DNA of 64,000 bases, from positions 372,001-436,000 of the forward strand of contig NZ_FWFL01000003.1 in the NCBI RefSeq assembly GCF_900172295.1, given 5' to 3'. The stretch's first letter is position 1; every line of letters begins with the position of its first letter. The position numbers were made by a program, and so were the translations under genes. This document shows positions 57,524-64,000 of the stretch, in pieces. The stretch comes from Roseovarius litorisediminis (lineage in GTDB: Bacteria; Pseudomonadota; Alphaproteobacteria; Rhodobacterales; Rhodobacteraceae). Under the pieces are notes generated by a model, which saw only the letters and a list, made by a program, of their open reading frames with translations, had not been told where the DNA came from and did not search any database.

Positions 57524-58561
57524 ATGGCTGAATTCTTTACAACCCCTCTCGGGATCTTGGTGCTTATCGTGGCACAGTGTCTGGCGGTTGTCGCCTTTGT
57601 CATGATCTCGCTTCTGTTCCTGGTTTACGGCGACCGTAAAATCTGGGCCGCAGTGCAGATGCGGCGGGGGCCCAACGTGGTGGGCACATTTGGCCTGCTG
57701 CAATCGGTGGCGGATGCGCTGAAATATGTGGTCAAAGAGGTGGTCATACCTGCCGGGGCCGACAAGACAGTGTTCCTGCTGGCGCCGCTGACCAGCTTTG
57801 TGTTGGCGATCCTTGCCTGGGCAGTGATTCCATTCAACGACGGCTGGGTATTGTCGGACATCAACGTGGCGATACTTTTTGTCTTTGCCGTTTCCAGCCT
57901 TGAAGTTTACGGCGTGATCATGGGCGGATGGGCGTCAAACTCGAAATACCCCTTCCTTGGTTCGTTGCGCTCGGCCGCACAGATGATTTCCTATGAGGTC
58001 AGCATCGGGTTGATCATCATCGGGATCATCATCTCGACCGGATCACTGAATTTTGGCGATATCGTGCGCGCACAGGATACAGGTTACGGGTTTTTTGGCT
58101 GGTACTGGCTGCCGCATTTCCCGATGGTTTTCCTGTTCTTCATCTCGGCGCTTGCGGAAACCAACCGCCCGCCATTTGACTTGCCAGAAGCGGAATCAGA
58201 GCTGGTTGCAGGCTATCAGGTTGAATATTCAGCCACGCCCTTCCTGTTGTTCATGGCGGGGGAATACATCGCTATCTTCCTGATGTGCGCGTTGACCTCG
58301 CTGTTGTTCTTTGGCGGCTGGCTAAGCCCCATTCCCGGGCTGCCCGATGGGGTATTGTGGATGGTTGGCAAGATGGCGTTTTTCTTTTTCATCTTCGCAA
58401 TGGTCAAGGCGATCACCCCGCGTTACCGCTATGACCAACTGATGCGGATCGGTTGGAAAGTGTTCCTGCCGCTTAGCTTGGGCTGGGTTGTGATCGTGTC
58501 GTTCCTTGCGAAATTCGAAGTTCTAGGCGGTTTCTGGGCCCGCTGGGCAATAGGGGGCTGA
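57524..58561 (+). CDS. nuoH: NADH-quinone oxidoreductase subunit H
   Basis: The ND1 homolog, 345 residues with eight or more helices, forming the quinone tunnel at the membrane interface. ATG 57524 has proper spacing from GAGG, unlike ATG 57521. Signatures are [39 protein letters not shown] and the [21 protein letters not shown]-type end. A methyltransferase gene follows after 4 bases. Confidence 0.97.
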   Translation: MAEFFTTPLGILVLIVAQCLAVVAFVMISLLFLVYGDRKIWAAVQMRRGPNVVGTFGLLQSVADALKYVVKEVVIPAGADKTVFLLAPLTSFVLAILAWAVIPFNDGWVLSDINVAILFVFAVSSLEVYGVIMGGWASNSKYPFLGSLRSAAQMISYEVSIGLIIIGIIISTGSLNFGDIVRAQDTGYGFFGWYWLPHFPMVFLFFISALAETNRPPFDLPEAESELVAGYQVEYSATPFLLFMAGEYIAIFLMCALTSLLFFGGWLSPIPGLPDGVLWMVGKMAFFFFIFAMVKAITPRYRYDQLMRIGWKVFLPLSLGWVVIVSFLAKFEVLGGFWARWAIGG

Positions 58562-58565
58562 TAAG

Positions 58566-59333
58566 TTGGGCGTGGATTACGTTCTTTTTGACCGGCTAAC
58601 AGAACTGTCCACCCGGTTTCAACCGGGCGGGCGGACGCTGATGCTTGGTCGGCAGACGTTTTCCATCCAGTCGCAGTACCGCCAGCTTTATGATCAGTCG
58701 CTTGAGCGGTGCGGGATCAAGGCTTCGCGTTTTGATTTTCTGCAAAAGGACGGTTACGCGGAAACCCTGATGCGTAAGCTGGGCTTTGGCGAGATGGAGG
58801 TCATGGACTTCTCAGACTACGAAGGCGCGCAGATTTTGCACGACCTGAACATCAAGCCGCCAAAGGCGCTGGAAAAGCAGTTTGATCTGATTTTTGATGG
58901 CGGCACGATTGAACATGTGTTCAACACACCCGTGGCTTTGGAGGGTGTTTACCGCATGCTCAAGCCGGGTGGGCGGTTCATCTCGGCTAACGGTCTGAAC
59001 GGCTGGTATGGGCATGGGATGTATCAGTTCAACCCCGAGCTTGTTTGGACATTCTGGAAACGTGCCTGCAATTGCAACGTGATCAGCTGCCGCGCGGTGC
59101 CCAAGGATCCGTTGGTGGGGTTTGATCCGGTTGAATTTCCTGATCCGGCCCACACCGGTGTTCGACTCAAGCTTTACAACCAAATCGGACCGGGGCGCAC
59201 ATATCTTTATTACGAGGTGGAAAAGACCAGACAATCCCACCTGCCGAAATATGCGCTGCAAAGCGACTACGAGACAAAGTGGCATGGTCACGACAACGCC
59301 GGCGCAACCCGGTTTGAAGAAGCAAGGAGCTGA
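58566..59333 (+). CDS. Class I SAM-dependent methyltransferase-like protein within nuo operon
   Basis: A 255-residue Rossmann-type methyltransferase homolog. TTG 58566 or GTG 58572 (MDYVLFDRL) may start it, neither strongly supported. The core shows FDLIFDGGTIEHVFN (strand 4), YRMLKPGGRFISANG (strand 5) and a Tyr/Trp-rich segment NGWYGHGMYQFNPELVW. The usual Gly-rich SAM motif I is reduced to TLMLGRQTF, so binding of SAM is not certain. It differs from the known complex I factors NDUFAF5/NDUFAF7 as far as I can tell. It is between nuoH and nuoI, 4 bases after and 3 bases before. Confidence 0.78.
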   Translation: MGVDYVLFDRLTELSTRFQPGGRTLMLGRQTFSIQSQYRQLYDQSLERCGIKASRFDFLQKDGYAETLMRKLGFGEMEVMDFSDYEGAQILHDLNIKPPKALEKQFDLIFDGGTIEHVFNTPVALEGVYRMLKPGGRFISANGLNGWYGHGMYQFNPELVWTFWKRACNCNVISCRAVPKDPLVGFDPVEFPDPAHTGVRLKLYNQIGPGRTYLYYEVEKTRQSHLPKYALQSDYETKWHGHDNAGATRFEEARS

Positions 59334-59336
59334 GCG

Positions 59337-59831
59337 ATGGCGAATATAGATTATGGGCGCGCAGCCGGATATTTCCTGCTGAAAGACTTCATCGTCGGTT
59401 TCAAGCTGGGCCTGAAGTATTTCTTTGCCCCCAAGGCGACGCTGAACTATCCGCATGAAAAGGGCCCGCTGAGCCCCCGTTTCCGAGGTGAACACGCGTT
59501 GCGCCGCTATCCCAATGGCGAAGAGCGCTGCATTGCCTGCAAGCTGTGCGAGGCGATCTGTCCGGCACAGGCGATCACCATTGATGCCGAGCCGCGCGAT
59601 GACGGCAGCCGCCGTACGACGCGCTATGACATCGACATGACCAAATGCATCTACTGCGGTTTCTGCCAGGAAGCCTGCCCTGTGGATGCGATTGTCGAGG
59701 GTCCGAATTTCGAATTCGCCACCGAGACCCGCGAAGAGCTGTTTTACGACAAGGCCAAATTGCTTGAAAACGGTGACCGCTGGGAAGCCGAGATTGCCCG
59801 CAACCTTGAACTGGATGCACCTTACCGATGA
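59337..59831 (+). CDS. nuoI: NADH-quinone oxidoreductase subunit I
   Basis: The 23-kDa subunit (TYKY) with two 4Fe-4S clusters, N6a and N6b, 164 residues. The two CxxCxxCxxxCP motifs are [16 protein letters not shown] and [16 protein letters not shown]. An N-terminal amphipathic helix attaches it to the membrane arm. It overlaps the next gene by 4 bases. Confidence 0.98.
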   Translation: MANIDYGRAAGYFLLKDFIVGFKLGLKYFFAPKATLNYPHEKGPLSPRFRGEHALRRYPNGEERCIACKLCEAICPAQAITIDAEPRDDGSRRTTRYDIDMTKCIYCGFCQEACPVDAIVEGPNFEFATETREELFYDKAKLLENGDRWEAEIARNLELDAPYR

Positions 59832-60241
59832 CTGATCCCAAAAACCCTTTCGAGATGATGATGAAGCAGGCGCAGGAAATGGCGAAAGCGATGAACCCTG
59901 CGCTGGAATCCTTTTCGCCCAAGGGGTTTGAAAAGCTGTGGCCGACCATGCCCAAGGAATTCATGGAAATGAGCTTTGGCAGGGGCGCCAGCAAGGACGG
60001 GCTGGACGCCAAGACACGGCTTTTGCTGACACTGGCGGGGCTGACCATGCTGGGCGCGCAAAGCGATACCCAAATTCGTCTGACAGTTCGCCACGCCCTT
60101 GAGGCCGGCGCCACCAAGGACGAGATCGCCGAAACCATCGCGCAGATGTCGATGTTTGCCGGTATTCCGTCGATGACCCGCGCCATGGAGTTCGCGCGCG
60201 AGGTTATGGACGAGAGTGACAAAGAGGGAAAAGACACATGA
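59828..60241 (+). CDS. Carboxymuconolactone decarboxylase-fold protein
   Basis: A 137-residue helical protein of the CMD/AhpD superfamily: [48 protein letters not shown]. It has no Cys at all, so the AhpD redox CxxC centre is absent and peroxidase activity is unlikely. The N-terminal 50 residues (Met/Lys-rich helix) are extra. It overlaps nuoI and nuoJ by 4 bases each. Role in the operon unknown. Confidence 0.85.
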   Translation: MTDPKNPFEMMMKQAQEMAKAMNPALESFSPKGFEKLWPTMPKEFMEMSFGRGASKDGLDAKTRLLLTLAGLTMLGAQSDTQIRLTVRHALEAGATKDEIAETIAQMSMFAGIPSMTRAMEFAREVMDESDKEGKDT

Positions 60242-60846
60242 CCATTGCAACGTTTTGCTTTTACCTTTTTGCGATTTCCGTACTGACAGGGGGCCTGTTC
60301 ACGGTAATCAGCCGCAACCCGGTGCACTCGGTGCTTTGGCTGATCCTGTCGTTTATCTCGGCTGCAGGCCTTTTTGTTCTACTGGGTGCTGAATTTGTCG
60401 CGATGCTGCTGGTAATCGTTTATGTCGGCGCGGTCGCGGTGCTATTCCTGTTCGTGGTGATGATGCTGGACGTGGATTTTGCCGAGCTAAAGGCGGAAAT
60501 GGCGAAATACATGCCCTTGGCGCTGCTCATTGGGGCAATCCTGCTGATGCAGCTTGGGATGGCCTACGGCGTTTGGCAGGTGGCAGACGGGGCCGAGGCC
60601 GCGCGTGGTGCGGTTGCGCCCGAGGGCGTGCAGAACACCGCTGCGCTTGGCCTGCTGCTGTATGATAAATATTTCCTTCTGTTCCAGTTGGCCGGACTCA
60701 TTCTGCTGGTGGCGATGATCGGGGCAATTGTTCTGACGCTGCGCCACCGCACCGATATCAAGCGCCAGGATGTGCTGCAGCAGATGTGGCGCGATCCGGC
60801 CAAGGCGATGGAACTGAAAGACGTAAAACCGGGCCAGGGGCTGTAA
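60238..60846 (+). CDS. nuoJ: NADH-quinone oxidoreductase subunit J
   Basis: The ND6 homolog, 202 residues with five helices. Signatures are [51 protein letters not shown], containing the pi-bulge helix, and [28 protein letters not shown]. It follows the CMD-fold gene with a 4-base overlap and precedes nuoK by about 40 bases. Confidence 0.96.
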   Translation: MTIATFCFYLFAISVLTGGLFTVISRNPVHSVLWLILSFISAAGLFVLLGAEFVAMLLVIVYVGAVAVLFLFVVMMLDVDFAELKAEMAKYMPLALLIGAILLMQLGMAYGVWQVADGAEAARGAVAPEGVQNTAALGLLLYDKYFLLFQLAGLILLVAMIGAIVLTLRHRTDIKRQDVLQQMWRDPAKAMELKDVKPGQGL

Positions 60847-60887
60847 CGCTTTTTGCCGACCGACAAGAAAAAGAACTGAGGGACGAG

Positions 60888-61193
60888 ATGATAGGTTTGG
60901 AACATTATCTGACAGTGGCGGCGGCCTTGTTCGTCATTGGCATTTTCGGCCTCTTCCTGAACCGGAAGAATGTGATCATCCTGCTGATGTCGATCGAGTT
61001 GATGCTTTTGGCAGTCAACATCAACCTTGTCGCCTTCTCTAGCTTTGCAGGTGATTTGGTGGGGCAGGTGTTCACCTTGTTTGTCCTGACAGTGGCAGCA
61101 GCTGAGGCAGCGATCGGGCTTGCCATTCTGGTCTGCTTCTTCAGAAACCGCGGCACCATTGCCGTGGAAGATGTCAACGTGATGAAGGGCTGA
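60888..61193 (+). CDS. nuoK: NADH-quinone oxidoreductase subunit K
   Basis: The ND4L homolog, 101 residues with three helices. The ATG at 60888 follows GAGGGACGAG and gives the normal start [18 protein letters not shown]. The proton-path Glu residues lie in [16 protein letters not shown] and in [13 protein letters not shown]. It ends 4 bases before nuoL. Confidence 0.97.
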   Translation: MIGLEHYLTVAAALFVIGIFGLFLNRKNVIILLMSIELMLLAVNINLVAFSSFAGDLVGQVFTLFVLTVAAAEAAIGLAILVCFFRNRGTIAVEDVNVMKG

Positions 61194-61197
61194 ATTG

Positions 61198-63339
61198 ATG
61201 GAAAAAATTATCCTCTTCGCGCCGCTTATCGCGTCCATCATTGCAGGCTTTGGCTGGCGGTTCATTGGCGACAAAGGTGCGCAATGGCTGACCACGGGTG
61301 TGCTGTTTCTGTCATGTTTCCTTAGCTGGATCGTGTTCTTCGGCCATGACGGTCAAACCCATTATATCCATGTGCTGGATTGGGTTCAGTCCGGCACACT
61401 GGACACCGCCTGGGCCATCCGGTTGGACCGGCTGACAGCGATCATGCTGATTGTGGTTACGACCGTTTCAGCGCTCGTGCATCTTTATTCCATGGGCTAC
61501 ATGGCGCATGATAGCCAGTTTGCCGAAAACGAAAGCTATCGCCCGCGTTTCTTTGCCTATCTGAGCCTGTTTACCTTTGCCATGCTGATGCTGGTGACGG
61601 CCGACAATCTGGCGCAGATGTTCTTTGGCTGGGAGGGGGTTGGCCTTGCCTCGTATCTGCTGATCGGGTTTTACTTTCGCAAACCATCCGCCAATGCTGC
61701 TGCGATCAAGGCGTTTGTGGTCAACCGGATTGGCGACTTTGGTTTCGCGCTTGGCATCATGGCGCTGTATTTCCTGACCGACAGCATCAAATTTGACGAT
61801 GTTTTTGCCGCAGCACCCGAACTGGCGCAGACGCAGCTCACTTTCCTCTGGACCGAGTGGAATGCCGCCAACCTGATCGCCTTCCTGCTGTTCGTCGGCG
61901 CGATGGGTAAATCGGCGCAATTGTTCCTGCACACATGGCTGCCGGATGCGATGGAAGGCCCGACACCTGTTTCGGCACTGATCCATGCGGCCACGATGGT
62001 GACGGCGGGCGTATTTCTGGTCTGCCGGATGTCACCTTTGTTCGAATACGCCCCCGAGGCCAAGATGGTTGTTGTCTTTATCGGCGCCTCAACCGCGTTT
62101 TTTGCCGCCACGGTGGGGTTGGTTCAGAACGATATAAAACGGGTTATCGCCTATTCCACCTGTTCGCAGTTGGGCTACATGTTCGTGGCCGCGGGTGTGG
62201 GCATGTATTCGGTGGCGATGTTCCACCTGTTCACCCATGCGTTTTTCAAGGCAATGCTGTTTCTCGGCGCGGGCTCGGTCATCCACGGGATGCACCACGA
62301 GCAGGACATGCGTAACTACGGCGGGCTGCGGTCGAAATTGCCTTATACCTACTGGGCGATGATGATCGGCACACTGGCCATCACCGGCGTGGGTATCCCA
62401 CTGACGACAATCGGATTTGCCGGGTTCCTGTCCAAGGATGCGGTGATTGAAAGTGCTTATGCGGGCACACAGGGGGGCTATGCTTTCTGGATGCTGGTGA
62501 TCGCTGCACTGTTCACAAGTTTCTACAGCTGGCGGCTGATCTTCATGACCTTCTATGGCAAGGCGCGCGGCGACAAGCATACGCACGAGAATGCCCATGA
62601 AAGCCCCATGGTCATGTTGGCGCCCCTTGGTGTTCTGGCGCTTGGCGCGGTGTTCTCAGGGATGTTGTGGTATGGCAGCTTCTTTGGCAGCCATGACAAA
62701 GTGAACGCATTCTTCGGTATTCCCGCGCATCACGCCGAGGCGGATGCCGGCCATGGCGAAGACACCGCCACAGCCGATACGGGCCACGGCGCAGATGCGA
62801 CCCATGGCGAAGCAACCGCACAAGGGGGTGAAGCGCCCGAAGCGGACGCGGGGCATGCTGTTGCAGATGCCGGACATGGCGAGGCGCCCAAAGGGGCCAT
62901 TTTCATGCATCCGGACAACCATGTGATGGACGACGCACATCATGCGCCGAAATGGGTCAAAATCAGCCCGTTCATTGCAATGCTGATCGGCCTTATCACT
63001 GCCCTGTGGTTCTATATCTGGGATCCGTCGATGCCGGGCAAACTGGCAGAAAACCAGCGCCCACTGTATCTGTTCCTGCTGAACAAGTGGTACTTCGACG
63101 AGATTTACGACTTCCTCTTTGTCCGGCCTGCAAAGGCGCTTGGTGGTTTGCTGTGGAAGCGCGGTGATGGCACTGTAATCGACGGGTCACTTAATGGCGT
63201 GGCGATGGGGATCATCCCCTTCTTTACCCGCCTCGCAGGGCGGGCGCAGTCCGGCTACATCTTTACCTATGCCTTTGCCATGGTGATCGGGATTGCGGTT
63301 CTGGTCACATGGATGACGTTCACCGGAGGGGCTGAATAA
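61198..63339 (+). CDS. nuoL: NADH-quinone oxidoreductase subunit L, with His-rich insertion
   Basis: The ND5 homolog, 713 residues, an antiporter-like proton-pumping subunit. ATG 61198 is chosen over TTG 61195. Core motifs are [56 protein letters not shown] and [26 protein letters not shown]. Between about residues 510 and 585 there is an unusual low-complexity loop with repeated AGHGE/THGE units and eleven His, where other NuoL proteins have a short loop. The C-terminal lateral helix and last membrane helix follow. It abuts nuoM (overlap of one base, TAATG). Confidence 0.96.
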   Translation: MEKIILFAPLIASIIAGFGWRFIGDKGAQWLTTGVLFLSCFLSWIVFFGHDGQTHYIHVLDWVQSGTLDTAWAIRLDRLTAIMLIVVTTVSALVHLYSMGYMAHDSQFAENESYRPRFFAYLSLFTFAMLMLVTADNLAQMFFGWEGVGLASYLLIGFYFRKPSANAAAIKAFVVNRIGDFGFALGIMALYFLTDSIKFDDVFAAAPELAQTQLTFLWTEWNAANLIAFLLFVGAMGKSAQLFLHTWLPDAMEGPTPVSALIHAATMVTAGVFLVCRMSPLFEYAPEAKMVVVFIGASTAFFAATVGLVQNDIKRVIAYSTCSQLGYMFVAAGVGMYSVAMFHLFTHAFFKAMLFLGAGSVIHGMHHEQDMRNYGGLRSKLPYTYWAMMIGTLAITGVGIPLTTIGFAGFLSKDAVIESAYAGTQGGYAFWMLVIAALFTSFYSWRLIFMTFYGKARGDKHTHENAHESPMVMLAPLGVLALGAVFSGMLWYGSFFGSHDKVNAFFGIPAHHAEADAGHGEDTATADTGHGADATHGEATAQGGEAPEADAGHAVADAGHGEAPKGAIFMHPDNHVMDDAHHAPKWVKISPFIAMLIGLITALWFYIWDPSMPGKLAENQRPLYLFLLNKWYFDEIYDFLFVRPAKALGGLLWKRGDGTVIDGSLNGVAMGIIPFFTRLAGRAQSGYIFTYAFAMVIGIAVLVTWMTFTGGAE

Positions 63340-64000
63340 TGGATAACGTGCTTCTTTCCATGGTGACCTTTATCCCGGCTCTTGCCGCGTTGATTCTTGC
63401 CGTGTTCCTGCGGGGTGAGGATGAGGCGGCACAGCGCAATGCCAAATGGGTGGCGCTGCTTGCCACGTCGCTGACGTTTCTTGCATCGCTATTCATCCTT
63501 GCCGGATTTGACGCCAGCAATACCGGTTTCCAGTTTGTCGAAGAACGTGAATGGCTGCTGGGGCTGAAATACAAGATGGGCGTTGACGGGATCAGCGTTC
63601 TGTTTGTGCTGCTGACCACCTTCATGATGCCGTTGACCATCGCCGCATCATGGAGCGTGAAGGTCCGGGTCAAGGAATACATGATTGCATTCCTGTTGCT
63701 GGAAACCCTGATGCTGGGTGTCTTCATGGCGCTGGATCTGGTGCTGTTCTACCTGTTCTTCGAGGCGGGCCTGATTCCGATGTTCCTGATCATCGGCATC
63801 TGGGGCGGCAAGGAACGCATTTATGCGTCGTTCAAGTTCTTCCTTTATACCTTCCTTGGATCGGTTCTGATGCTGGTGGCCATGGTTGCCATGTTCTCTG
63901 AGGCGGGTACAACGGATATCCCGACCCTGATGCGCCATGAATTTGCGTCTGAATCATTCAGTATTCTGGGCGTTCACATCGTGGGCGGCATGCAGACGCT
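63339..64000 (+). CDS. nuoM: NADH-quinone oxidoreductase subunit M (5' part)
   Basis: The ND4 homolog, truncated by the window end after about 220 codons. It starts at ATG 63339 within the nuoL stop (TAATG). The visible part includes the first membrane helices, [19 protein letters not shown], and the conserved [21 protein letters not shown] with the proton-path Glu. nuoN is expected to follow outside the window. Confidence 0.95.
   Translation, partial: MDNVLLSMVTFIPALAALILAVFLRGEDEAAQRNAKWVALLATSLTFLASLFILAGFDASNTGFQFVEEREWLLGLKYKMGVDGISVLFVLLTTFMMPLTIAASWSVKVRVKEYMIAFLLLETLMLGVFMALDLVLFYLFFEAGLIPMFLIIGIWGGKERIYASFKFFLYTFLGSVLMLVAMVAMFSEAGTTDIPTLMRHEFASESFSILGVHIVGGMQT

Noticed and set aside
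1-64000. CRISPR array or defence island
   Set aside because: No regularly spaced direct repeats and no cas, restriction or toxin-antitoxin genes were recognised.

Overview
The window is one continuous stretch of a high-GC alphaproteobacterial chromosome, almost certainly from the Rhodobacteraceae (Roseobacter group). The pointers are family-restricted proteins (tandem DUF2484 proteins beside murB, DUF5333 and DUF5337 proteins inside the nuo operon, VPLPA-CTERM sorting signals), a separately encoded NDUFS4-type complex I subunit, and the gene order of the division/cell-wall cluster. I cannot name the genus from sequence alone. Most of the window is core genome, with no prophage, CRISPR array or intact insertion sequence; accessory material is limited to short remnants and a few orphan genes.

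Layout. 1-5.1 kb: a VPLPA-CTERM surface protein, a small c-type cytochrome, an amidase with SH3 domain, an SH3 protein, lipB and a peptidoglycan-binding protein. 5.2 kb: tRNA-Leu(GAG). 5.3-9 kb: accessory zone with a DUF1330 protein, a ygiD-like dioxygenase and DoxX protein divergent from a LysR regulator, and an IS3-type transposase scar. 9-10.2 kb: a HI0933/YhiN-type flavoprotein. 10.3-27.9 kb: the division/cell-wall cluster (ftsW-murG-murC, an APC permease, two DUF2484 proteins, an unrecognised 557-codon gene, murB-ddl-ftsQ-ftsA, then ftsZ, lpxC, bamD, recN). The 0.55 kb upstream of ftsZ carries a perfect DnaA box and three clustered GANTC sites. 28-34.4 kb: the NDUFS4-like subunit, an AlkD-like protein, glmS and glmU on the minus strand, a phosphoglycolate phosphatase and a lone DegT/DnrJ aminotransferase.

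34.6-44.6 kb holds a leucine/isovalerate catabolism (liu) cluster: isovaleryl-CoA dehydrogenase, acyl-CoA synthetase, both methylcrotonyl-CoA carboxylase subunits, a GST, HMG-CoA lyase and methylglutaconyl-CoA hydratase. Together they take isovaleryl-CoA to acetyl-CoA and acetoacetate. An ompW-like gene sits in the opposite orientation inside it. A core-MetE-type methyltransferase follows.

46.4 kb to the right edge is the nuo (respiratory complex I) operon, nuoA to nuoM, with nuoM cut by the window end. Subunit genes overlap or nearly abut, but at least ten extra genes are interleaved: small membrane proteins, lipoproteins, a repeat-containing periplasmic protein, a helix-hairpin-helix membrane protein, a degenerate SAM methyltransferase and a carboxymuconolactone-decarboxylase-fold protein. 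The most unusual observations are here: a Cys-paired repeat module of about 70 residues occurring three times in one secreted protein and once more in the adjacent lipoprotein; a C-terminal helix-hairpin-helix extension on NuoE that is duplicated on the next membrane protein; and a His-rich insertion in NuoL.
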